DNA of 64,000 nucleotides from Paucibacter sp. B2R-40 (GTDB taxonomy: Bacteria > Pseudomonadota > Gammaproteobacteria > Burkholderiales > Burkholderiaceae_C). The translations under genes and the position numbers were made by a program. Positions 38,011-47,591 of this stretch are shown in pieces (within the stretch, counting starts at the first letter, position 1; every line of letters begins with the position of its first letter). A model generated the notes under the pieces. That model was not told the DNA's origin. It was given only the letters and a program-made list of their open reading frames with translations, and did not search any database. Where the stretch lies: the NCBI RefSeq assembly GCF_025717555.1, contig NZ_JAJIRP010000012.1, positions 125,987 through 189,986 on the forward strand. Direction: 5' to 3'.

Positions 38011-41000
38011 CTACGGAGCCACTTTGGGAATGAGGATCTCGAACTGCGCGCCCGCGCCAGGCTCGCTGTTGACCGTGATGCTGCCGCCCAGCACCGAGTG
38101 CACGATGTTGTAGCTGATGTGCAGGCCCAAGCCACTGCCGCCCTGCCCCAGCTTGGTGGTGAAAAAGGGCTCGAACACATGGGCAAGGTTGGCGGCGCTG
38201 ATGCCTTGGCCGTTGTCGCTGAAGTTGATCTGGATGGTGTCGGCGTCGCGCTCGCGGGCGTGCAGCACCAACTGGCCGTTGCGTTGCCCGTCCAGGCCAT
38301 GAACCATGGCGTTGATGATCAAATTGCTCAGCACCTGGCCGAGCGGCCCGGGGAAGCTGTCCAACTCCAACTCCGGGGGGACATCCAGGCGTAACTCATG
38401 GCCGTCACGGCGTAAGCGGTTACCCAGCGTTTGCGCGATTTCTCGGCACAAGGTCTGCAACTGAAACGGCCGGCGCTGCTCCGAGGTTTGATCCACCGCC
38501 AGTTGCTTGAAACTGGTGATCAAGCCAGCCGCACTCTGCAAGCTGCGCACCAGCAATTCGCCCGACTCTTGATTGGCTTGGCAATACTGATCCAACTCCG
38601 AACGCCGCAAGCCGCCCTCGCTCAGGTGCCGGGAGAACTCGCGGCCCCGGTCCAGCAAGGTGCTGGCCATCAGCAAGCTATTGCCGATCGGCGTGTTCAA
38701 CTCATGCGCGACACCGGCCACCAAGGCCCCCAACGCTGCCATCTTCTCCTGCTCGACCAGTTGAGTCTGGGTCAGTTGCAATTGACGGTAAGCATCGGCA
38801 TTGTCAAGCGCCACCGCCGCATAGGCACCCAGGGTGCTCAAAATAGCCAGGTCATTGGCCGTGAAGGCATGGCTGCGCTCACTCAGCATGAAGAGCAGGC
38901 CAACTACCTGACCCTTGAGCTGCATCGGCGCGTAGATGCCCGAATGCACCGCCGCGGGGTCGGCCCCAGTCTGCAGCTGGATTCGGCTGGGACCTTCCTG
39001 GTTGTACAGCACGCGGCTATCGCGCTCGATCTGATCCACCAGCATCTCCTTGCCCGTCAGCACGGTTTGCACCGCAGGCATCTCGACGGCAGCCAGACTG
39101 CGCACATAGGGCTTGCAAGCCTCACCGCTGTGCATGACGAAGTCAAACGCCAAGGTGCCGGCCTTCCAATTGACCAGGCCGAGCCCGAACACCGAGGCCT
39201 CGATCAACTCGCCCACCTGCTGATAGAGCGTGCGCTGAATCGATTCGACATCCAGCGAGGAAGTGATCTGGCGGCCGATTTCACTCAGCAGCGTGATGTC
39301 GTGGCGCGCCCTTTCGGCCGCCTCCCTGGACTGCACAGCCAGCCCTGTTTGCGTCAAGGCGATTTGTTTCTCCTGCGCCAATTGCTGTGTGCGCGCCGCC
39401 ACCTCTTGCTCCAATTGGCTGCGGGCCCGGTGAAGTGTGCGCACGCGCAAGCGGTAGGCCGTCCCCAGCGTCAGCAGGGCCAGCAAGGCCAGGCCGCTGT
39501 TCCACCACCAGCTGCGCCAAAACGGCGGCAGCACCTCGACCTCCAGCAATTGCCTGGCTTCGCCCCAGACGCCGTCGGGATTGGCCGCCTTGGCCAACAA
39601 GCGGTAGTTGCCGGCGTCCAAATTTGTGTAAGTGGCCAGACCCACATTGTCTTGGCCATAGATCCAATCGCGATCAAAGCCTTCCAGCTTCCAGGCATGC
39701 TTGAGGAGCGGATTTTTGTCGAAATGTAGTGCCGACAACTCAAAGCTCACCATCGCCTCACGGTGACTCAGCCGCACCTTGCCGGCCCTGTGCAGCGGCC
39801 CTGTGATGCCAAGATCGGCCAGGCTCAGGGGCGGGCCGCTGGCACCGGCTTGTCCTGCGCCCGCCGGCGCCGATGCTGCCTCGGGCGCCAAAGACTGATT
39901 GAAGACGCGCAAGTCGCTGAGCACGACTTGGGGTGCATGGGTATTGTCACGCAAGGCCTCGGGCCTGAAACGCAGCAAGCCCTTGCCGCCGAAGTAAAGC
40001 GTTCCGTCAGCGGCGCGCGCGCTGGCGCCAAAGTTGAAACCGCCGCCGAAATGGCTGGCGCTAGGATAGAACTGCGCACGCCCCGTTTCGGGTTGAAACT
40101 CGGTCAAGCCATGCTCGCTGCCCATCCAAATGCTGCCAAATTGCGCGTCTTGAATGGACTCGAAGGCGCCGCTGGGCATGCCGGGCATGCTCGCGTAGGA
40201 TTTGAGCTGCCAAGCCCCGGCTCCTTTGTTCAGCAATTCAAACAAACCCAACTCACTGGCGACCCAGATGCGCCCGCTCCCGTCTTGGCGCAGACCGTAA
40301 ACCTGCAGCGCAGATGGGTTGAGCAGATCGGCATTGCCCTGCACAGGCCGCAAAAACGTTTCGGTAAGCGGATCCCAAAGGTGCAGGCCGCCCTTGGTGC
40401 CTACCCAGAGGCGCCCATCGCGATCTTGCATCAAGGCATCAACGATGGCGTGATTCAAAGCCCCGGCGCGGCTCGCATCGGCCTGAAAACTACGCACTTG
40501 GCCCTGGCGGTCGATGCGGTAGAGGCCGCCCGAACTGCCGGCCCAAATTTCTCCATTTTCCAGCCTCAAGAGCGAGCTGATCGAGTCCGCTGCCGCCGAG
40601 CTCGGCTGCAATTCGATCGTGCGGCTGCGCTGACTCTTAGGGTCGAAGAGTTGCAGGCCGCGCTCGCCGCCGACCCACAATCGCCCATCCGGCTCGCGCA
40701 ACAAGGCCTTGATATGGGTCAGCGGCATCGCCTGCGGCGCAATACGCTGGGTTTCGCCGCTGGGCAGGTGCAAGCGGTTCAGGCCACCGCCATAGGTGCC
40801 CACCCACAGATGCTCGGAACCGTCAAAGGCGGTCGCCATCACCACATCGCTGGAAAGGCTCCTTGGGTCACCGGGCAGACTCAAATAGGCGGCAAATCGG
40901 CGCCCCCCAAAATCCGCCAAGCTGACCCCCGACAACAGGGTGCCAACCCAGAGAATGCCGCTGCGGTCTTGCATCAGCGCGCCGATCGAGTCCGCAGCCA

Positions 41001-42048
41001 AGCTGCTCTCCACTGACGGCAAGTGCTGAAAACTCTCAAGCTGCTCGCTACCCTCGCGCCAACGGTGCAGCGCCGGACGGCTGCCTTGTCCGACCCACAT
41101 CGCCCGGTCCCGGTCCAGCAGCAAGGCAAAAACGCGCTCACGTGGCAACTGCAACTTGTCCGCCAAGTGGTCAGGGCGTGGCGGACCGCCGTCCGGCGGG
41201 ATCAGCCAGGTTTGCAAGCCAGCGGCCATGCCAACCCACATGCGATCTTGGCCATCAATCGCCAGGCGATTGACCATCAGATCAAGGGGTTTGAATGACG
41301 CCGCCGAAAGCCCCTCAAGGGTGCTGAATTGCCGACCCACGCGACCCAAGGCATCAATATGCAAAACTTGGTGACCCCGACTCAACCAGACGCCGCCCTG
41401 GCCGTCGGCCAAGAGGGCGCGCGCGGGCGTTTTGTCCGGCAAGGTCTGCTGCGAACCCGCTTGCCAGGGTATGAAGCGCCGGCTCGCCTTGTCAAACAAA
41501 AGCAGGCCGCCGACACTGGCCACCCACAAACGTCCGGGCGCAGCGGGAGCCAAAGCCAGGATCCGGCGCTCGGCCAGCCCCATACCCTCGGGCATGGGCT
41601 GGCGCTGAATCTTCTCGCTCGCCAAGTCCATGCGATCCAAACCGGCGCGCGTGCCGATCCAGAGTTGGCCTTGTTCATCCTCCAACAAGGCGTCGATCAA
41701 AGAATGGCTGAGCGTGTCGGCCTGATCCGGGCGCGCATAAAAAGACTTGATGCGGCGCCCGTCATAGCGCGCCAAGCCTGCCGTGGTGCCCAGCCAGACC
41801 AAGCCTTGGCTGTCTTGTCGCATGCTGAGGACGGCGCCGCCAGGCAAACCATTCTCCACCCCCAACTGCGAAAAGCGCAGACTGTGCAAAGAGTTGGCCA
41901 CCGCAGACGGCGCGGCGACCAGCAGCGGGAGCAAGCATATTGCCAAGCGCAACACGCGCAGCGGCAATAGCAGCAAGCACAAAGGCGACAACAGCTTTGG
42001 CGGTCGCTCAAAAAGAGCCAAGTTCAGCCTCCCGGATTGTTTGCGCAA
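38011..42048 (-). CDS. Beta-propeller sensor histidine kinase with GAF domain
   Basis: A 1345-residue kinase. After an N-terminal signal/membrane segment (LCLLLLPLRVLRLAICLLPLLVAAPSAVA) comes a periplasmic array of Reg_prop propeller repeats (about 60-720: repeated WIGT.AGLDR/LWVGTKGGLHLWD-type units), a Y_Y_Y beta domain (LSHREAMVSFELSALHFDKNPLLKHAWKLEGFDRDWIYGQ), a transmembrane helix (WWNSGLALLALLTLGTAYRL), a coiled coil, a GAF domain (LLSEIGRQITSSLDVESIQRTLYQQ) and a kinase core. The phosphoacceptor is VAGVAHELNTPIGNSLL (about residue 1110); ATPase motifs are NLIINAMVHGL, DNGQGI and GSGLGL. Unlike Bacteroidetes hybrid propeller kinases it has no receiver or AraC output, and no response regulator is adjacent. 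Confidence 0.9.
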   Translation of the reverse strand: MRKQSGRLNLALFERPPKLLSPLCLLLLPLRVLRLAICLLPLLVAAPSAVANSLHSLRFSQLGVENGLPGGAVLSMRQDSQGLVWLGTTAGLARYDGRRIKSFYARPDQADTLSHSLIDALLEDEQGQLWIGTRAGLDRMDLASEKIQRQPMPEGMGLAERRILALAPAAPGRLWVASVGGLLLFDKASRRFIPWQAGSQQTLPDKTPARALLADGQGGVWLSRGHQVLHIDALGRVGRQFSTLEGLSAASFKPLDLMVNRLAIDGQDRMWVGMAAGLQTWLIPPDGGPPRPDHLADKLQLPRERVFALLLDRDRAMWVGQGSRPALHRWREGSEQLESFQHLPSVESSLAADSIGALMQDRSGILWVGTLLSGVSLADFGGRRFAAYLSLPGDPRSLSSDVVMATAFDGSEHLWVGTYGGGLNRLHLPSGETQRIAPQAMPLTHIKALLREPDGRLWVGGERGLQLFDPKSQRSRTIELQPSSAAADSISSLLRLENGEIWAGSSGGLYRIDRQGQVRSFQADASRAGALNHAIVDALMQDRDGRLWVGTKGGLHLWDPLTETFLRPVQGNADLLNPSALQVYGLRQDGSGRIWVASELGLFELLNKGAGAWQLKSYASMPGMPSGAFESIQDAQFGSIWMGSEHGLTEFQPETGRAQFYPSASHFGGGFNFGASARAADGTLYFGGKGLLRFRPEALRDNTHAPQVVLSDLRVFNQSLAPEAASAPAGAGQAGASGPPLSLADLGITGPLHRAGKVRLSHREAMVSFELSALHFDKNPLLKHAWKLEGFDRDWIYGQDNVGLATYTNLDAGNYRLLAKAANPDGVWGEARQLLEVEVLPPFWRSWWWNSGLALLALLTLGTAYRLRVRTLHRARSQLEQEVAARTQQLAQEKQIALTQTGLAVQSREAAERARHDITLLSEIGRQITSSLDVESIQRTLYQQVGELIEASVFGLGLVNWKAGTLAFDFVMHSGEACKPYVRSLAAVEMPAVQTVLTGKEMLVDQIERDSRVLYNQEGPSRIQLQTGADPAAVHSGIYAPMQLKGQVVGLLFMLSERSHAFTANDLAILSTLGAYAAVALDNADAYRQLQLTQTQLVEQEKMAALGALVAGVAHELNTPIGNSLLMASTLLDRGREFSRHLSEGGLRRSELDQYCQANQESGELLVRSLQSAAGLITSFKQLAVDQTSEQRRPFQLQTLCREIAQTLGNRLRRDGHELRLDVPPELELDSFPGPLGQVLSNLIINAMVHGLDGQRNGQLVLHARERDADTIQINFSDNGQGISAANLAHVFEPFFTTKLGQGGSGLGLHISYNIVHSVLGGSITVNSEPGAGAQFEILIPKVAP

Positions 42049-42123
42049 GCATAAGCCTCGACTTGGCTTTCTGCAGTTCGGGGCTCTACCGATAAGGCTA
42101 ACGAATCAAGGGCTTGCTTTTCG

Positions 42124-43044
42124 CTATTCAGCGCAGGCGTCCCGAACGCAGCCCCGCAACCAGCGATGAGTCAGATCTGCGTCCAAGCGCGGATGCCAGA
42201 GCATGGAGACCGTGAACGGCGCCAGCATCAGCGGCAGCGCGAAGCTGTGCATGCCCGCATATAGAACACCGGTGTGGCGCTCGTGCACACAGGTCACCAA
42301 GTCAGTGGCCCGCACCAAGGCCAGCGCAGCCGCGAAGCCCCCAACCGTCGTGGCAATCTGCCGCTGCAGCCCCAGGCCCGCCAAGGCGGCGTCGATGGGG
42401 CCTTTGTCGCTGTCCCGGCGCGATACATGAACGTGAGCAGCGGCGGCAAAGCGGGCGGGCGTGATTTCTCCATCGCTCAACGGGTGGCCCGCCCGTACGA
42501 CGCCGATATAACGGTCACGGAACAAGCGCTGGGCGCGCACTTCCGGGCCAATGGCTCGGTCCACCACGCCGGTTTCCAGATCGACCGAGCCATCGCGCAG
42601 CGGCCCACTGTCTTTGTCCAGCTTGTGCAGAAAATGCAGGCGCACGCCGGGGGCCTCGCCGGCAATACGCGCCAGCAATTTAGCCCCGAAGTTCTCCACA
42701 AAGCCCTCGCTGGCCCGCAGCGTGAAGGTTCTTTCGACTTGCCCAAGATCGAGTTTGCCGGCCGGCCGCAGCGCGCTTTCAGCGTCTTGAACAAGTTGGC
42801 CGATGGCATCGCGCAGCTCCAGCGCACGAGGCGACGCCACCATGCCGCGACCCGCGCGCACCAAGAGCGGATCGCCGGTCGCCTCGCGCAGCCGCGCCAG
42901 CGCGCGGCTCATCGCCGACGGGCTCAGGCGCAGGCGCCGGGCAGCGCCCGCCACGCTGCCTTCGGCGAGCAGCACGTCCAGCGTGAAAAGCAAATTGAGG
43001 TCGGGTCTGGCCAAGCTGAGGCTCCGCGTTGTTGGTTCTGACAT
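42124..43044 (-). CDS. LysR-family transcriptional regulator
   Basis: A 306-residue LysR regulator. The winged helix-turn-helix is at about residues 14-73 (LNLLFTLDVLLAEGSVAGAARRLRLSPSAMSRALARLREATGDPLLVRAGRGM). The effector domain follows. ATG 43042-43044 starts MSEPTTRSLSLARPDLNLL; the frame stays open 600 nt further, but this is only the shadow of the cupin gene. It is divergent from the cupin-exporter pair with a 117-bp gap, the classic LysR arrangement, so it probably controls that pair and itself. The inducer is unknown. Confidence 0.92.
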   Translation of the reverse strand: MSEPTTRSLSLARPDLNLLFTLDVLLAEGSVAGAARRLRLSPSAMSRALARLREATGDPLLVRAGRGMVASPRALELRDAIGQLVQDAESALRPAGKLDLGQVERTFTLRASEGFVENFGAKLLARIAGEAPGVRLHFLHKLDKDSGPLRDGSVDLETGVVDRAIGPEVRAQRLFRDRYIGVVRAGHPLSDGEITPARFAAAAHVHVSRRDSDKGPIDAALAGLGLQRQIATTVGGFAAALALVRATDLVTCVHERHTGVLYAGMHSFALPLMLAPFTVSMLWHPRLDADLTHRWLRGCVRDACAE

Positions 43045-43051
43045 GGCGTTT

Positions 43052-43081
43052 GGTGCATGTGTCGAGTGTGAATCATGCGCC
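43052..43081. promoter_or_regulatory. Candidate LysR operator (inverted repeat)
   Basis: GGTGCATG (43052-43059) and CATGCGCC (43074-43081) form an inverted repeat with one mismatch and a 14-nt centre, lying between the divergent LysR and cupin genes. Position suits a LysR recognition site, but spacing varies in the family and no second copy is present for comparison. Confidence 0.35.
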
Positions 43082-43161
43082 TTCCGCCAGTACTGGTGAT
43101 TGACTATCTTCAGGCCATGCGTTTGAGCGACGGTCGCTCGAGCGCAACTGAAGGAGAAATC

Positions 43162-43707
43162 ATGGACAGCAATACGCTTGAAACATCGATGGCGGGGATC
43201 AAGTCGGCCTGGGGGCCGCTGAGCACCGAGGTGGTCGCCGCTTGTCGCGGGCATTTGGAGGCCTTGCTCAAAGCCCCCTCCAGCGAGCCCTGGTTGGCGG
43301 CGCTGCACCGGGAGGGCCCGGCCAACCAGGAGTTGTACCGCGACCCCGAGCACGGCTTTGTGCTTTTGGCGCACACGGAAGCAACAGGGCTGTACAGGCC
43401 ACCCCACGACCATGGCCGGGCTTGGGTCATCTACGCAGTGCAGCAAGGTGAAATCGAGATGGGTACCTATGCCCGCCTGGAGCAGCCGGACGGCAAGGTC
43501 CGTTTGGTGAAACGGGGCGCAACGCTGCTGCGGCCCGGCCAGGTGCAGGCCTATCTGCCCGGAGACATCCACGACACAAGCTGCGTGAGCGGGCCCGCCT
43601 TGCTGTTTCGCTTCACGGAGCGCGACCTGAAGAAGGAGGACCAACTAGCAAAGCAGGTGACGCGCTACGTCGAGCATGACGGCGCCTGGACCGAGGGACT
43701 GCTGTGA
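43162..43707 (+). CDS. Cupin-domain protein (cysteine dioxygenase-like)
   Basis: A 181-residue protein with a single cupin barrel. The metal-site motif is PPHDHGRAWVIYAVQQGEIEMGTY (cupin motif 1: H.H.....E-type spacing), and motif 2 lies around YLPGDIHDTSCVSGPAL. The fold is close to cysteine-dioxygenase-like cupins, but the substrate is not evident. ATG 43162 has a strong AAGGAG 5 nt upstream (43151-43156); an upstream frame to 43075 would cross the regulatory gap. Its stop overlaps the GTG start of the exporter gene, so the two are translationally coupled and probably act together under the divergent LysR. Confidence 0.8.
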   Translation: MDSNTLETSMAGIKSAWGPLSTEVVAACRGHLEALLKAPSSEPWLAALHREGPANQELYRDPEHGFVLLAHTEATGLYRPPHDHGRAWVIYAVQQGEIEMGTYARLEQPDGKVRLVKRGATLLRPGQVQAYLPGDIHDTSCVSGPALLFRFTERDLKKEDQLAKQVTRYVEHDGAWTEGLL

Positions 43708-45080
43708 TCAGCGAGCCGCGGACTGAAGCTGCAAGCGCTGGCCTGCAGGGGCCAAGGCGCAAGGCGGCCATTGCCGCCGTGTTGGCGGCCATGGTGCTGG
43801 CGGTGCTTGACGCGGCCATCGCCAACGTCGCGCTGCCCAGCATGGCGCGGGCCCTGCAGGTGACACCCGGCATCTCGGTCTGGATCATCACCGCTTACCA
43901 AACCGCTTTGGTGATGGGCCTTTTGCCCTGCGCCGCACTCGGCGAAAGCCTGGGCTATAGGCGGGTGTTCACGGGCGGCGTCGCGCTGTTCACGGTCGCG
44001 TCCGCCTTGTGCGCTCTTGCCCCGTCCTTGCCCTGGCTGGTCGCGGCGCGCTTCCTTCAAGGGCTCGGCGGGGCCGCCATCATGGCGCTGGGGATTGCGC
44101 TGCTGCGCCTGGCGGTTCCCCCGCACTTACTCGGCTCGGCCATAGGCTGGAACGCGCTCGCCGTTGCGCTGTCCTCGGCGGCCGGCCCCACGGTCGGCGC
44201 CATGCTGCTGGCCTTGACGAGTTGGCCCTGGCTATTCGCCTTGAACCTACCCCTGGGTGGCCTGGTGCTGCTCGCGAGCCGCGCCTTGCCAGACCTCGCC
44301 GGCACCGCGCGGCCGCTGGACCGCGTCAGTGTGGCGCTGAATGGCGCGGTCTTTGCGGCACTGGTGATAGGCGCGGAATTATTGGTGGAGCGGCCGGCGC
44401 TGGCCATCGCCCTCTTTGCTGCGGCAGCGCTCAGCCTGGCGGCACTGATCTGCCGAGAAGAACCCAAGCTCGCGCCCTTGATTCCGCTCGACCTGCTGCG
44501 CGCGGGCCCATTCCGCATTTCGGTGCTGGCCTCGGTCTTTTGCTTCGCGGGCATGACCATGGGCTTGCTGGCACTCCCTTTCTATTTGCAACACAGTCTT
44601 GGGCAGGACACCCTAATGACCGGGCTTTACATGACGCCCTGGCCATTGACCGTGGCAATCGCAGCCCCAGTGGCCGGCCATCTCGCCAATCGCATCTCGA
44701 CCGCATGGCTTTGCGCCGCAGGCGGCGCTCTCCTTGCGCTGGGGCTCGCCGCTGCCGCGCTGTGGCCGCTGCAAGGCAGCGCCTTGACCTTGCTGCCCTT
44801 CACCATCATTTGCGGTCTGGGCTTTGGCCTTTTTCAAGTGCCGAACAACCGCAATATGTTGCTCGCGGCGCCGCGCGAAAGAGCCGGCGCCGCTGGCGGC
44901 ATGCAGGCGACCGCCCGGCTGACCGGTCAAACCGCAGGTGGGGTGTTCATGACGCTGCTATTTACCGTCGCGTCGGTCGATTCCGCACCCAGACTCGGCC
45001 TCGGGATCGGGGCGGTGCTGACCTTGGTGGCGGGTTTCGTGAGCCTGCTGCGGGCGAAACCTGTGCTTATCGCGGCATAA
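43704..45080 (+). CDS. DHA2-type MFS drug/metabolite exporter
   Basis: A 458-residue proton antiporter with about fourteen hydrophobic helices. It starts at GTG 43704, overlapping the cupin stop by 4 nt. Signatures of the EmrB/QacA class: VLAVLDAAIANVALPSMARAL (motif D1), WIITAYQTALVMGLLPCAALGESLGYRRVF (motif A), LQGLGGAAIMALG (motif B) and LGSAIGWNALAVALSSAAGPTVGAMLL (motif C, antiporter). Partner of the cupin gene; likely exports a compound sensed by the LysR. Specificity cannot be inferred. Confidence 0.9.
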   Translation: MISEPRTEAASAGLQGPRRKAAIAAVLAAMVLAVLDAAIANVALPSMARALQVTPGISVWIITAYQTALVMGLLPCAALGESLGYRRVFTGGVALFTVASALCALAPSLPWLVAARFLQGLGGAAIMALGIALLRLAVPPHLLGSAIGWNALAVALSSAAGPTVGAMLLALTSWPWLFALNLPLGGLVLLASRALPDLAGTARPLDRVSVALNGAVFAALVIGAELLVERPALAIALFAAAALSLAALICREEPKLAPLIPLDLLRAGPFRISVLASVFCFAGMTMGLLALPFYLQHSLGQDTLMTGLYMTPWPLTVAIAAPVAGHLANRISTAWLCAAGGALLALGLAAAALWPLQGSALTLLPFTIICGLGFGLFQVPNNRNMLLAAPRERAGAAGGMQATARLTGQTAGGVFMTLLFTVASVDSAPRLGLGIGAVLTLVAGFVSLLRAKPVLIAA

Positions 45081-45085
45081 GGGGG

Positions 45086-45114
45086 CTTGAAAGCTTGCCG
45101 CTCGCCCATATAAT
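45086..45114 (+). promoter_or_regulatory. groESL promoter, sigma70 and sigma32-like
   Basis: TTGAAA (45087-45092) and a perfect TATAAT (45109-45114) are separated by 16 nt. The same stretch reads CTTGAAA-N12-CCCATATAA, close to the sigma32 heat-shock consensus (CTTGAAA-N11..16-CCCATnT). Overlap of both promoters upstream of CIRCE fits the dual heat control known in betaproteobacteria. Confidence 0.82.
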
Positions 45115-45121
45115 TCGATTG

Positions 45122-45148
45122 CTAGCACTCAACTCAAGCGAGTGCTAA
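45122..45148 (+). promoter_or_regulatory. CIRCE element (HrcA operator)
   Basis: CTAGCACTC (45122-45130), nine nucleotides, then GAGTGCTAA (45140-45148). This is the CIRCE inverted repeat TTAGCACTC-N9-GAGTGCTAA with one changed base in the left arm. HrcA binding here would repress groESL; hrcA is not in the window. Confidence 0.94.
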
Positions 45149-45262
45149 CGATTCAGCAGATCCGGCCCAGCCGGTCTGCGCGAATCTCGAATTGTCCCCA
45201 TCGGGGTAGCCGGCTTAGCCGAACGCCCCGAATCAAAGTGTCGAAACTCTCTAGGAGAAGTG

Positions 45263-45553
45263 ATGAATTTGCGTCCTCTGCACGATCGTGTGATCGTTAA
45301 ACGTCTCGAGCAAGAAACCAAGACTGCCTCGGGCATCTTCATCCCTGACGCAGCGGCCGAAAAGCCCGATCAAGGCGAAGTGCTGGCCGTCGGTAACGGC
45401 AAGCGCAATGACCGTGGCGACCTGATCGCCCTGAACGTCAAGGTCGGCGACCGCGTTTTGTTCGGCAAGTACAGCGGCCAGACCGTCAAGATCGACGGCA
45501 ACGAGTTGCTCGTGATGCGCGAAGAAGACCTCTTCGCCGTTGTTGAGAAATAA
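45263..45553 (+). CDS. groES: Co-chaperonin GroES
   Basis: GroES caps the GroEL folding chamber. The 96-residue protein begins [44 protein letters not shown], including the mobile loop ([11 protein letters not shown]) that contacts GroEL, and ends [17 protein letters not shown] 45263 has AGGAG at 45253-45257; the frame's earlier GTG (45260) is less likely. Controlled by the CIRCE and combined promoter upstream. A palindromic element separates it from groEL by an unusually long 179 bp. Confidence 0.98.
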   Translation: MNLRPLHDRVIVKRLEQETKTASGIFIPDAAAEKPDQGEVLAVGNGKRNDRGDLIALNVKVGDRVLFGKYSGQTVKIDGNELLVMREEDLFAVVEK

Positions 45554-45554
45554 A

Positions 45555-45668
45555 GCTACTGCGCGACGCGCTGGCGTCGTTGGGCGAATGCTCGGAATCC
45601 TCACGTACAGGTAGTACGTTCCGGTTCCTGCGCTTCGTCCGCCTAGCCAGCACGCCGCTCGCTACGCT
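45555..45668. repeat. Imperfect palindromic repeat between groES and groEL
   Basis: About 114 bp that can fold back on itself: the core pairs GGAATCCTCACGTAC with GTACGTTCCGGTTCC around AGGTA, and the outer parts pair GCGACGCGCTGGCG-like text with its near-complement at 45640-45668. This resembles palindromic intergenic elements that I associate with Burkholderiales genomes, but I see no other copy in the window. It could act as an RNA processing or attenuating hairpin that lowers or buffers groEL relative to groES; this is inference. Confidence 0.6.
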
Positions 45669-45693
45669 TTCTTTCTCAACAATTGGTTGTTAA

Positions 45694-47388
<1,695 letters not shown>

Positions 47389-47428
47389 TGCCTGCCTTCA
47401 AAGCCGCAAGGCTTTGAGCCAGCACACC

Positions 47429-47457
47429 AAAAGGGCCGCAGCAATGCGGCCCTTTTT
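47429..47457 (+). terminator. Intrinsic terminator after groEL
   Basis: A 12-bp perfect stem (aaaagggccgca at 47429-47440 with its complement at 47445-47456) around a GCAA tetraloop, followed by a T-run. A weaker hairpin (tcaaagcc-GCAA-ggctttga, 47398-47417) precedes it. Confidence 0.9.
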
Positions 47458-47591
47458 CGTTTATGGCGAATGCGTTGAATAGTGCCCACAGCAAGCGGCC
47501 GCAGTGCGCGCGGGCGATTGATAATTGAAGGCGATGGCTGAACGCTTGTCCAGCCCACCTCTTGCCGCCCGAAACGGGCCAGTTCCCATCC

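Noticed and set aside
43045..43644. 200-residue N-terminal extension of the LysR regulator
   Set aside because: It is the antisense frame of the cupin gene and regulatory gap; LysR proteins start close to the helix-turn-helix, as at 43044.
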